NCBI GenBank assembly: GCA_963661325.1 | Contig: CAVLBP010000025.1 | Span: 1 to 24,918 of the forward strand | Source of the DNA: Pararoseburia sp963661325 | Lineage (GTDB): Bacteria; Bacillota; Clostridia; Lachnospirales; Lachnospiraceae | DNA: 24,918 nt | Direction of reading: 5' to 3' | Shown: piece after piece, positions 1 through 7,339 of the stretch | How the letters are laid out: each line of letters opens with the position of its first letter | How positions within the stretch are numbered: the stretch's first letter is position 1 | Notes under the pieces: model-generated | Told to the model about the DNA's origin: nothing | The model's input: the letters and a program-made list of their open reading frames with translations, nothing else | Databases searched by the model: none | Program-made: the position numbers and the translations under genes

Positions 1-1082
1 GGACCATGCCGACCGAAATGCCCATGGAAGAAAAACAGGAGGACGACAAGGGCGGGCATGAAAAGTTTGATATTGAGACCCTGTACGCGACGCGCTATTT
101 CGTCCTGCGCTACACCGGCTCCGGGGAACTGGTCAAGGCAGATCTGGATGCCATTGCATCTGTGACCGAGGAGGATACAGACACCTATATCGCCATTGCG
201 CTAAAACACGGCGAAGGCTATGGCTACACCTCCGGCTATAAATATGAAGTGATCAAAAATGGCGAGGATCGTTACATGGCGATCTTTTTGGACTGTCATC
301 AGGAAATGCGCTCTGCTGTAGAAGTTGCCTTGCTTTCTCTTTTGGCAATGGTTGTATGTATTGTTATCGTTTATGTTGTGGTCGTGATATTTTCCAGACG
401 GGCGGTGGATCCCATTGTGCAGGCGTCCATCCGGCAAAAGCAGTTTATCACGGATGCCAGCCACGAATTAAAGACACCGATCACGGTCATTGTGACTAGT
501 TTAAAAGTCTTGGAAATGGATGTCGGGGAAAACAAGTGGATCGATAAGATCCGCAAGCAGACGGAAAAACTGAGCCAGTTGGTCAATGTTCTTGTATCTT
601 TGTCCCGTATGGATGAGGAGGACTCACCGCTTTCCATGGGTGAATTTGCGATCAGTCAGGTGACCGAGGAAGTCGTGGCATCTTTTGCAGATCTTGCTAA
701 GGAGCAAGGACATGAGATCCAGGCACAGATCGCACCGGATCTATTCTGTCTTGGAGATGAGACAGCCATCCGTCAGCTGCTGTCCATCCTTTTGGATAAT
801 GCCTTAAAATACGCTTTAACTGAGACGGCTATTGGTGTAACATTGCAAAAACAGAAAAAAGGGGTACAATTACAGGTGCGAAATGCCTGTCAGCCGATCC
901 CGGCAGAGGAACTGCCAAAGTTATTTGATCGATTTTATCGGGTAGATAAGTCGAGAGGCGGCAAGACTGGGGGATTTGGTATCGGGCTTTCCTTAGCGAG
1001 AAGTATTGTGGAGGGGCATAAGGGGTCGATCACGGCGCGTATGGAGGATCGGGAGATCGTGTTCGATATATATTTAAAATAG
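1..1082 (+). CDS. Sensor histidine kinase, 5' end outside the window
   Basis: This is the C-terminal part of a membrane sensor histidine kinase, which would autophosphorylate and pass phosphate to a response regulator encoded upstream of the window. The reading frame is open to the first base, so the ATG at 6 is probably internal. In the visible 358 residues, about 1-103 are a soluble, presumably extracellular segment. Residues 104-129 form one membrane helix. The HisKA H-box follows (FITDASHELKTP, His153), then the N-box (LLDNALKYA). The ATP lid and G2 region read FDRFYRVDKS and GGFGIGLSLARSI. The usual DxGxG G1 motif is absent: the stretch between the N-box and FDRFYR reads VRNACQPIPAEEL. 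The DUF1275 gene starts 12 bp downstream and is probably co-transcribed. The family is certain; the signal sensed is unknown. Confidence 0.9.
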   Translation, partial: TMPTEMPMEEKQEDDKGGHEKFDIETLYATRYFVLRYTGSGELVKADLDAIASVTEEDTDTYIAIALKHGEGYGYTSGYKYEVIKNGEDRYMAIFLDCHQEMRSAVEVALLSLLAMVVCIVIVYVVVVIFSRRAVDPIVQASIRQKQFITDASHELKTPITVIVTSLKVLEMDVGENKWIDKIRKQTEKLSQLVNVLVSLSRMDEEDSPLSMGEFAISQVTEEVVASFADLAKEQGHEIQAQIAPDLFCLGDETAIRQLLSILLDNALKYALTETAIGVTLQKQKKGVQLQVRNACQPIPAEELPKLFDRFYRVDKSRGGKTGGFGIGLSLARSIVEGHKGSITARMEDREIVFDIYLK

Positions 1083-1094
1083 AAGAGGCAGGAC

Positions 1095-1766
1095 ATGGAA
1101 GAAAGTAAGAAACAAAAGATGCAGACATCGGAAACCTTCGTACTGAGTGCAATATTGGCGGTATCCGGAGGATTTCAGGATGCATACACCTACAATGTGC
1201 GTGACGAGGTCTTTTCCAATGCACAGACCGGAAACGTGGTACTCATGAGCCAGCACTTTTTGATGGGGGATTGGAGGACGGCACTCCACTATCTCTTTCC
1301 GATCGTAGCCTTTGCTTTTGGCGTTCTGGTGGCAGAGCAGATCGGTCATAAATACAAATATGCCAAACGCATTCACTGGCGCCAGATCATTGTCGTGATC
1401 GAAATGATCTTGCTATTTGTCGTTGGTTTTATCCCGGCAAAATATAACATGGCGGCGACTATGATCGTTTCCTTTGCCTGTTCCATGCAGGTGCAGACCT
1501 TCCGCAAGGTACACGGATACGGTTATGCCAGCACCATGTGTATCGGTAATCTGCGCAGCGGAACGGAGAGCCTGTCCGTCTATCTGCGTGACCATCAAAA
1601 GGGAGCCCTGAAAAAGGCGGCGCATTATTATGGGATCATCCTGATCTTTGCGCTGGGCGCAGGATTTGGCGGTATCTGTTCCCTACATTGGGGCATGAAA
1701 GCCATCTGGGTATCCAGTGCACTTTTGCTCGGAACCTTCCTTATGATGGTAAAGGAACGTCGATAA
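1095..1766 (+). CDS. DUF1275 (YoaK-type) integral membrane protein
   Basis: This is a 223-residue polytopic membrane protein of the DUF1275/YoaK family, whose biochemical role is not established. Family hallmarks are the N-terminal segment SGGFQDAYTY followed by FSNAQTGNVVLM (about residues 26-55). About six hydrophobic segments follow, with a basic loop around HKYKYAKRIHWRQ. The conserved second half includes QVQTFRKVHGYGYASTMCIGNLRSG, in which the pattern of a Thr/Cys-rich helix and Asn-Leu-Arg-Ser-Gly is typical. The start ATG has a purine-rich stretch (AGAAGAGG) 7-12 bp upstream. The gene follows the histidine kinase by 12 bp, so the two probably form one operon. A transport role is often supposed for the family but nothing here proves it. 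Confidence 0.85.
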   Translation: MEESKKQKMQTSETFVLSAILAVSGGFQDAYTYNVRDEVFSNAQTGNVVLMSQHFLMGDWRTALHYLFPIVAFAFGVLVAEQIGHKYKYAKRIHWRQIIVVIEMILLFVVGFIPAKYNMAATMIVSFACSMQVQTFRKVHGYGYASTMCIGNLRSGTESLSVYLRDHQKGALKKAAHYYGIILIFALGAGFGGICSLHWGMKAIWVSSALLLGTFLMMVKERR

Positions 1767-1771
1767 AGATG

Positions 1772-1800
1772 TTGAACATATGTTCGAAATGTGTTATCAT
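1772..1800 (+). promoter_or_regulatory. SOS promoter with LexA box for the translesion polymerase operon
   Basis: GAACATATGTTC (1774-1785) is a perfect palindrome matching the Gram-positive LexA/DinR consensus CGAAC-N4-GTTCG in 9 of its 10 fixed bases. It overlaps a sigma-A type promoter: -35 TTGAAC (1772-1777), a 17 bp spacer, and -10 TATCAT (1795-1800). LexA bound here would cover the -35 element, so the downstream polymerase and YolD-like genes should be DNA-damage inducible. The site and spacing are seen directly; the regulation is inferred from the family. Confidence 0.88.
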
Positions 1801-1820
1801 ACATAAAACAAAGAAATTAG

Positions 1821-1848
1821 GGCATTTGCTATAACAAGTGCCTTTTTT
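1821..1848 (+). terminator. Intrinsic terminator-like hairpin in the leader of the polymerase gene
   Basis: GGCATTTG (1821-1828) pairs with CAAGTGCC (1835-1842) in an 8 bp stem with one G-T wobble and a 6-base loop, followed directly by six T residues (1843-1848). It can end transcripts of the kinase-DUF1275 operon. It also lies downstream of the LexA-box promoter and upstream of the polymerase start, so the SOS transcript must read through it or be attenuated by it. Confidence 0.75.
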
Positions 1849-1875
1849 CGTATCAAATTATAAGGGGGGATAGGC

Positions 1876-3402
1876 TTGGCTGAGGATAGAACCTATATTG
1901 CGATCGATCTCAAATCTTTCTTTGCATCGGTAGAGTGCAGGGAGCGGGATCTGGATCCTTTGAATACCAATCTGGTCGTGGCAGATGCTGCCCGCACGGA
2001 AAAGACCATCTGTCTGGCGGTCACACCTTCGCTCAAGTCTTATGGCATCCCCGGCAGAGCCCGTCTTTTTGAGGTCGTACAGCGTGTGCGGCAGGAGAAT
2101 CAAAAGCGATCAGCAGCAGCACCGGGACATCATTTGGAGGGGACTTCTTATTTGCATGACGAGTTGCAAAAGGATCTATCCCTTGCCATTGATTATCTGA
2201 TTGCGCCGCCACGGATGGCACTCTACATGGAATACAGTACCCGGATCTACCATATCTATCTGCAATATGTAGCCCCGGAGGACATCCATGTCTACTCCAT
2301 TGATGAGGTCATGATGGATGTCACTTCCTATCTGCGCACCTATGATATGAGTGCCAGAGACTTGGCAAGGAAGATGATACAGGATATCTTGGAAGAGACC
2401 GGTATCACTGCGACCGCCGGGATCGGCACCAATCTCTATCTTTGCAAGATCGCCATGGATATTGTGGCAAAGCATGTGGAGGCAGATGCAGATGGCGTGC
2501 GTATGGCAGAATTGGATGAGATGTCTTATCGCAGGCTTTTGTGGGATCACAGACCTCTGACAGATTTCTGGCGTGTCGGCGCTGGCTATGCGCGCAAACT
2601 GGAAGCGAGCGGTATCTACACTATGGGGGATGTGGCGCGCTGTTCGATCGGGCATGAGGATGATTTCTACAATGAGGATCTTTTGTATCGGATGTTTGGC
2701 GTCAACGCAGAACTTCTGATCGACCATGCCTGGGGTTATGAACCCTGCACGATGGACATGATCAAGTCCTACCGCCCGACGACCAACAGCCTCTGTTCAG
2801 GCCAGGTCTTACAGTGCCCCTATGATTTTGCCAAGACCCGGCTGGTCGTACAGGAGATGATCGACTTGCAGGTCTTGGATCTGGTAGACAAGGAGCTGGT
2901 GACAGATCAGGTCGTGCTGACGATCGGCTATGATATCGAGAATCTGACAGATCCCAAGCGTCGCAAAGCATATCATGGAGAGGTCGCCATCGACCGTTAT
3001 GGCAGGTCTGTACCCAAGCATGCACATGGTACAGTCAATCTGGGCAGGCACACTTCCTCGACCCGCTTGGTGACAGAAAGGGTCTTGGCACTTTATGACC
3101 GCATTGTGGATCCGGATCTTCTGGTACGCCGGATCAACCTTTCGGTCAACCACTTGATCGCGGAGGCAGATGCCCGGGAAGAGCAGACCTATGAGCAGTT
3201 GGATCTCTTTACCGATTATCAGAGGAAAGAGGCAGAGGACCGGCAGGAGAAAAAGGATCTGGAGCGTGAGAAAAATATCCAGCACGCCGTAATCGACATT
3301 AAGAAAAAATATGGCAAGAACGCCATCTTAAAAGGCATGAATCTGCGGGAGGGCGCGACGGCAAAAGACCGCAACCGTCAGATCGGAGGGCACAGGGCAT
3401 GA
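1876..3402 (+). CDS. Y-family translesion DNA polymerase (UvrX/DinB/UmuC-like)
   Basis: This is a 508-residue error-prone DNA polymerase for bypass of damaged bases. The start is TTG, supported by the ribosome binding site AAGGGGGGA at 1862-1870; no in-frame ATG follows until deep inside the catalytic domain. Catalytic motif I is YIAIDLKSFFASVE (Asp11, with aromatic steric-gate residues 15-16). The second metal-binding motif is YSIDEVMMD (Asp143, Glu144). The little finger and a C-terminal tail follow. QLDLF at residues 441-445 matches the beta-clamp binding consensus QL(S/D)LF. The tail ending in RNRQIGGH is typical of the UvrX-like group in Firmicutes. A LexA box controls the operon, and the next gene overlaps by 4 bp. 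Full length and intact; the exact subfamily name is less certain than the family. Confidence 0.93.
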   Translation: MAEDRTYIAIDLKSFFASVECRERDLDPLNTNLVVADAARTEKTICLAVTPSLKSYGIPGRARLFEVVQRVRQENQKRSAAAPGHHLEGTSYLHDELQKDLSLAIDYLIAPPRMALYMEYSTRIYHIYLQYVAPEDIHVYSIDEVMMDVTSYLRTYDMSARDLARKMIQDILEETGITATAGIGTNLYLCKIAMDIVAKHVEADADGVRMAELDEMSYRRLLWDHRPLTDFWRVGAGYARKLEASGIYTMGDVARCSIGHEDDFYNEDLLYRMFGVNAELLIDHAWGYEPCTMDMIKSYRPTTNSLCSGQVLQCPYDFAKTRLVVQEMIDLQVLDLVDKELVTDQVVLTIGYDIENLTDPKRRKAYHGEVAIDRYGRSVPKHAHGTVNLGRHTSSTRLVTERVLALYDRIVDPDLLVRRINLSVNHLIAEADAREEQTYEQLDLFTDYQRKEAEDRQEKKDLEREKNIQHAVIDIKKKYGKNAILKGMNLREGATAKDRNRQIGGHRA

Positions 3403-3833
3403 TGCAGAGAAAAAACAGGGACTACAGTGATATCATAGATCTGCCGCATCCGGTCTCAAAGAAGCATCCCCGGATGTCTCTATATGACCGGGCGGCGCAG
3501 TTTTCACCTTTTTCTGCCCTGACCGGACATGAGGCGGCGATAGCAGAGACCGGTCGTTTGACAGAGGAGAGAGCCGAACTAGATGAGGATGCCAAGGAGC
3601 GTCTGGATGAGAAATTGCAATATCTTTTGTCACGTTTACAGGAGAGCGGGGCGGATGGGTTGCCGATTCGTGTGACTTATTTTGTGCCGGATGAGAAGAA
3701 AGAGGGCGGTGCTTATCTGGAGCATACCGGCAGTCTCAAACGTCTGGATGCCTACGCGCGTGCTCTGATCTTTAGTGATGCTACAGAGATTTCCTTGGAT
3801 GCCGTCTGTGACATCGCCGAAGATACAAAATAG
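3399..3833 (+). CDS. YolD-like protein partnered with the Y-family polymerase
   Basis: This 144-residue protein starts inside the polymerase stop codon (ATGA overlap at 3399-3402), which suggests translational coupling. The motif SLYDRAAQFSPFSALTGHE (about residues 27-45) resembles the short conserved core of YolD-like proteins, which sit beside UvrX-type polymerases in Firmicutes and phages and have been proposed to act like UmuD. A charged, probably helical stretch (ERAELDEDAKERLDEKLQYL) follows, then a C-terminal part with beta-strand character. The assignment rests on this motif and the gene pairing. The function, presumably assisting or controlling the polymerase under the same SOS promoter, is inferred. 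An alternative name would be simply a conserved hypothetical protein of polymerase operons. Confidence 0.7.
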   Translation: MMQRKNRDYSDIIDLPHPVSKKHPRMSLYDRAAQFSPFSALTGHEAAIAETGRLTEERAELDEDAKERLDEKLQYLLSRLQESGADGLPIRVTYFVPDEKKEGGAYLEHTGSLKRLDAYARALIFSDATEISLDAVCDIAEDTK

Positions 3834-3836
3834 ACA

Positions 3837-3864
3837 TTTGCAAGCAGACAGGCTGTGCTATAAT
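3837..3864 (+). promoter_or_regulatory. Sigma-A promoter with extended -10 for yqeY
   Basis: TGCTATAAT (3856-3864) is a perfect extended -10 element (TGnTATAAT). A weak -35-like TTTGCA lies at 3837-3842 with a 16 bp spacer. It begins just after the YolD-like stop codon and 47 bp before the yqeY start, so yqeY and probably sdaAB-sdaAA can be expressed independently of the SOS operon. Confidence 0.7.
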
Positions 3865-3910
3865 AGGTAGCAGTAAAGATTTTATAAAAGCAGGAAAGAA
3901 GGAATACATC

Positions 3911-4351
3911 ATGAGTAAGATGAAAGAATTACAGGATGCGATGATTGCAGCAATGAAGGCAAAGGATAAGTTCCGCAAGGATGCGATCTCTGTTTTGGTG
4001 TCCGCTGCCAAAAAGAGCGGTATTGATGCGGGCTGCCGTGAGGATATCCCGGATGATATGGTAAATGCAGCCATCTTAAAGGAGTTAAAGTCTTGCAAGG
4101 AACAGATCGATACTTGTCCGGAAAGCAGGGGAGATCTCTTGGAAGAATACAAGAAGCGCTATGAGATCATGAGCGAATTTGCACCAAAGCAGATGGATGC
4201 TGAGGAAGTCAAGGCATATTTGCAGGAGAAGTTTGCGGATGTGATCGCAACCGGCAACAAGGGACAGATCATGAAAGCCGTTATGGCTGATCTCAAGGGC
4301 AAGGCTGACGGCAAGGTCATCAGTGCTGTTGTTGCAGAATTGATAAAGTAG
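3911..4351 (+). CDS. yqeY: GatB/YqeY domain-containing protein
   Basis: This is a complete 146-residue protein of the stand-alone YqeY family, which shares a helical domain with the tRNA-binding tail of the GatB amidotransferase subunit. Features are the N-terminal helix MSKMKELQDAMIAAMKAKDK, the central EEYKKRYEIMSEFAPKQMDAEEV segment (around residues 77-99) and a C-terminal helical bundle ending in KADGKVISAVVAELIK. The family length of about 145-150 residues matches. The start ATG is 7 bp after GAAGGA. Its cellular role is not settled; a tRNA- or amidotransferase-linked role is only suggested by the shared domain. sdaAB begins 10 bp after its stop, so the three genes likely form one operon. 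Confidence 0.9.
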   Translation: MSKMKELQDAMIAAMKAKDKFRKDAISVLVSAAKKSGIDAGCREDIPDDMVNAAILKELKSCKEQIDTCPESRGDLLEEYKKRYEIMSEFAPKQMDAEEVKAYLQEKFADVIATGNKGQIMKAVMADLKGKADGKVISAVVAELIK

Positions 4352-4361
4352 AGGATTGCAT

Positions 4362-5027
4362 ATGAACATCTTTGAGGTGGTAGGACCGGTCATGGTAGGA
4401 CCGTCCAGTTCTCATACAGCGGGAGCCGTCAAGATCGGCTACATTTCCGGCAGACTTTTGGGGGAACCTTTGGAGCGTGCCCGGATCAATTTATATGGGT
4501 CATTTCTGGCGACCGGAGAAGGACACGGGACAAAAAAGGCACTTGTCGCAGGACTTCTGGGCATGCAGACGGATGATACGAGAATCCCACAGGCTCTGGA
4601 ACTGGCGATAAAACAGGGTATTTCTGTGGAATTTGGCAGGGCGAGCCTGAAAGAGGCACATCCCAATACAGCCCAGCTGATTTTACAGGGGATATCCGGA
4701 CGAAGTTTGGAAGTGGTGGGACAATCATTAGGGGGGAGCCGCATCAATATAGCATCACTGGATGGGATTGATACGAATTTTTCCGGGGATTATCCGACAC
4801 TTGTCGTGCACAATCAGGATCAGCCGGGGCATGTGGCACAGGTGACATCGACATTGTCAGACCATGGCGTGAATATCGCCTACATGCAGTTGTATCGATC
4901 CAACCGGGGTGGCGAGGCTGTTATGGTGGTGGAATGTGATCAGGAAGTGCCGCAGGATCTTCTTGCGGGCTTGCGAGAATCAGCAGGTATCCGCAAGGTG
5001 ACCTATCTTGGAATGGCGGGAGAATAA
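4362..5027 (+). CDS. sdaAB: L-serine dehydratase, beta subunit
   Basis: This is the 221-residue beta subunit of the iron-sulfur-dependent, PLP-independent L-serine dehydratase, which deaminates L-serine to pyruvate and ammonia with the alpha subunit. The N-terminal signature is FEVVGPVMVGPSSSHTAGA (serine-binding region), then a domain with GEGHGTKKALVAGLLG. An ACT domain occupies about residues 146-221 (PTLVVHNQDQPGHVAQVTST), the usual place for amino-acid sensing. I chose the ATG at 4362 over the in-frame TTG at 4356 because GAGG at 4351-4354 has correct spacing to the ATG and the family begins at MNIFEVVGP. The alpha subunit gene begins 4 bp after this stop, so the two subunits are almost certainly co-translated. 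Confidence 0.95.
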   Translation: MNIFEVVGPVMVGPSSSHTAGAVKIGYISGRLLGEPLERARINLYGSFLATGEGHGTKKALVAGLLGMQTDDTRIPQALELAIKQGISVEFGRASLKEAHPNTAQLILQGISGRSLEVVGQSLGGSRINIASLDGIDTNFSGDYPTLVVHNQDQPGHVAQVTSTLSDHGVNIAYMQLYRSNRGGEAVMVVECDQEVPQDLLAGLRESAGIRKVTYLGMAGE

Positions 5028-5031
5028 ACAG

Positions 5032-5895
5032 ATGTATCATTCAATAGCAGACATTATCAGACAAAGTGAAGAGAAGATATGTCCTTTCTGGCAGATTGTT
5101 TTGCAGGCAGATATGGAGGAAAGAGGTGTTTCCTATGAGACATCTTTTGCGACTATGCGCCATATGTATCAGGCAATGAAAGATGCAGATGCAGCCTATG
5201 ATCCGACCATACACTCTGCATCCGGTATGGCTGGCGGGGCGGGAGAGAGACTGCGTGCCTACAATGCCAGGGGTGCTAATATCTGCGGCGATCTTGTGGG
5301 ACAGGTCATGGAAAAAGCCATCAAGATGGGAGAGTCCAATGCCTGCATGCACCGTATCGTGGCAGCACCTACGGCGGGATCCTGCGGTGTGATCCCGGCA
5401 GTTTTTCTGGTGGTAGAGGAGGGACTTTCTCTGCCGGAGGAGAAGATGGTTGAGGCTATGTTTGTCTCTGCCGGTATTGGTGCAGTCATTGCAGAGAATG
5501 CTTCTATTGCAGGAGCGTCCGGCGGCTGCCAGGCAGAGATCGGCTCTGCTAGTGCCATGGCGGCAGGTGGACTTGCTTATTTACAAGGGGGAACTGCCAG
5601 GCAGATTGCAGATGCGGCAGCATTTGCCCTCAAGAATATGCTGGGACTTGCCTGTGACCCGGTCGGGGGGCTGGTTGAAGTTCCCTGCATCAAGCGTAAT
5701 GTAGCCGGTGCAGTGAATGCGCTGACCTCAGCCCAACTGGCCTTGGCAGGGATCACATCTGCCATTCCGGCAGATGAAGTCATTGATGCTATGCGCAGGA
5801 TCGGCAATGACATGCCTTCTTCGATCAAGGAGACAAGTCTTGGCGGACTGGCGGTATCACCGACAGCCATGAGTTTTGCAGGGCAAAAATCCTAG
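5032..5895 (+). CDS. sdaAA: L-serine dehydratase, alpha subunit (4Fe-4S)
   Basis: This is the 287-residue catalytic alpha subunit of L-serine dehydratase. It carries a labile 4Fe-4S cluster that acts as Lewis acid on the serine hydroxyl. The cysteines expected as cluster ligands are present in GASGGCQAEIGSA, GLACDPVGGLVEVPC and the same segment's final Cys before IKRN. The conserved PTAGSCGVIPAV motif is also intact. I use the ATG at 5032, preceded by GGGAGAA at 5018-5024, rather than the in-frame TTG at 5008, which would overlap sdaAB. The enzyme suits an anaerobe because the cluster is oxygen-sensitive. The gene ends 2 bp from the convergent AraC gene, and no terminator is visible between them. 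Confidence 0.96.
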   Translation: MYHSIADIIRQSEEKICPFWQIVLQADMEERGVSYETSFATMRHMYQAMKDADAAYDPTIHSASGMAGGAGERLRAYNARGANICGDLVGQVMEKAIKMGESNACMHRIVAAPTAGSCGVIPAVFLVVEEGLSLPEEKMVEAMFVSAGIGAVIAENASIAGASGGCQAEIGSASAMAAGGLAYLQGGTARQIADAAAFALKNMLGLACDPVGGLVEVPCIKRNVAGAVNALTSAQLALAGITSAIPADEVIDAMRRIGNDMPSSIKETSLGGLAVSPTAMSFAGQKS

Positions 5896-5897
5896 CC

Positions 5898-7118
5898 CTA
5901 TTTATCCAGCATTTTTTTATATTCACGCGGGCTGACCCCGACGTGTTTTTTAAAGAGTTTAGAAAAATAACCGAAATCAGGGATACCGACTGCCTCAGCG
6001 ACCTCAGCGACGCTCATAGTGGTCGTATTAAAGTAGCGCAGGGATGATTGGATACGCTGCTTACCGATATAAGAAGTCAGCGTTTCGCCGACTTCTTTTT
6101 TAAATGCATTTGACAGATAAGAAGGATTTTTGTCAAATTCCTCTGCGAGTACAGAAAGGCTCAAGTCAGCAGATAAATGTTGATCGATATAGTTGACGAC
6201 ATTGCGGATCAGATATGAGTATTTCTCATATGTATAATTTTTGGCGAGCATGGAGTACTTTCTTGTCATGTCAAAAGGCAGACGAGACAGTTCTCTGTGT
6301 GAATTGGTCTCTGCAATCTTTAACTCAAATGCCTGCATCTGATTCAGGATATAGAAAGGATGCACTGCAGTCTCGAATAATCTGGATCCAAGAAATGCAT
6401 TGAGAGAATGCAACTCGTGCCGCATCTGCGGAAGCGGCGCCGCATGGAAGGCGGAGGTGAAGTCAAGAAAGGACTTCATATCGTCCAGAGCCTTTGCCTG
6501 ATTGCCGGCAGTGATGGACTTACAGCATGCTTCCATCCGCTGGTGCAGTTCTTCAATATAATCGGATGAAAACTTATGAAAACGTTCTTCACTGGGGTTG
6601 ATGGTATGCTTCTCAGATTTGTAATTGACATATTCTACCTGATGATCTGCAAATGCCGGGAAAAAGAAAGTGATCAGATGTTCCGTTGTCAGCAGCAGAT
6701 CGTTGAGTTCTATCACAGGAAGTGCCAGATAAAAATGTGACATGGTAGCGGTATGCTGTGGAGAAATGCCGTTTTCTTTTATGATGCGGTTGATCGTTGC
6801 CTGCGTGATGGGCTCAGTCAGAAATGGCATGATACCGATCAGGTCAGGATCTTCAGCATCTGTCAATGAGATGATCATATTGTAGAAACCAAGAGAACTT
6901 TCCAACACAACAATACGGTAAGGAGATTCGTCGTCAAGGGAAAAAATAAGGGGGCTGGTTGAATACTCTCCCCAGATCATGCGGCGTATGCCCCGATCCA
7001 TTTTCTCAAAATCATGGTAGGGAGCTTGCATAAGATAAGAATCCAATTTGTAGGTGTCCAGAATGGTCTGTCTAAATAAACTGAAGAAATCTGTAATGCT
7101 TATTTGCTCAAATGACAT
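5898..7118 (-). CDS. AraC-family transcriptional regulator
   Basis: This 406-residue regulator has a long N-terminal region of about 300 residues that I do not recognise, probably ligand-sensing, and a C-terminal AraC DNA-binding domain. The two helix-turn-helix units are visible: LSVLAEEFDKNPSYLSNAFK and, after the linker helix, SVAEVAEAVGIPDFGYFSKLFKKHVG ending in SPREYKK. The start is set by GGAG 8 bp upstream of the ATG at 7116-7118. It is divergent from the glycoside hydrolase and sugar symporter genes, the classic layout for an activator of a sugar-use operon. No membrane segment or response-regulator domain is seen, so the inducer is likely a cytoplasmic sugar or sugar phosphate. The target operon is inferred from position. 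Confidence 0.93.
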   Translation of the reverse strand: MSFEQISITDFFSLFRQTILDTYKLDSYLMQAPYHDFEKMDRGIRRMIWGEYSTSPLIFSLDDESPYRIVVLESSLGFYNMIISLTDAEDPDLIGIMPFLTEPITQATINRIIKENGISPQHTATMSHFYLALPVIELNDLLLTTEHLITFFFPAFADHQVEYVNYKSEKHTINPSEERFHKFSSDYIEELHQRMEACCKSITAGNQAKALDDMKSFLDFTSAFHAAPLPQMRHELHSLNAFLGSRLFETAVHPFYILNQMQAFELKIAETNSHRELSRLPFDMTRKYSMLAKNYTYEKYSYLIRNVVNYIDQHLSADLSLSVLAEEFDKNPSYLSNAFKKEVGETLTSYIGKQRIQSSLRYFNTTTMSVAEVAEAVGIPDFGYFSKLFKKHVGVSPREYKKMLDK

Positions 7119-7339
7119 AAAAAACTCCTTTCAATTCATAGAATATCTTACATATCTTGCTTTTTCTTCATTTGCCAAAACCTGTAAAACATTTATGAAA
7201 AAACGAAATTATGTAAAAATTTTACCAAAAATGCAAAAGCAATACAAGAGTGACTTATCCTAAATTGCTATACTGTGGTCACAAAAGCAAGAGAAAGATA
7301 TACACAAGTCACTTGTTTACGGAAAAGGAGGAAAAGGAT
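7119..7339 (+). promoter_or_regulatory. Divergent control region of the sugar operon
   Basis: This A+T-rich region lies between the AraC gene and the glycoside hydrolase. An extended -10 TGCTATACT (7266-7274) has no good -35 element, as is common for activator-dependent promoters. Upstream of it lie two related 15-mers in the same orientation, TGTAAAACATTTATG (7183-7197) and TGTAAAAATTTTACC (7212-7226), 29 bp apart and matching at 11 of 15 positions. The second contains the perfect palindrome GTAAAA-A-TTTTAC (7213-7225). These are candidate AraC-type operator half-sites; binding is inferred. Confidence 0.5.

Noticed and set aside
5008..5031. Earlier TTG start for sdaAA overlapping sdaAB
   Set aside because: The ATG at 5032 has a better-placed ribosome binding site and matches the family N-terminus.
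5896..5897. Bidirectional terminator between sdaAA and the AraC gene
   Set aside because: Only 2 bp separate the stop codons and no stable hairpin with a T-run is visible there.
7250..7339. 30-residue N-terminal extension of the family 2 hydrolase
   Set aside because: It covers the promoter and lacks a ribosome binding site; GGAGG sits correctly before the ATG at 7340.
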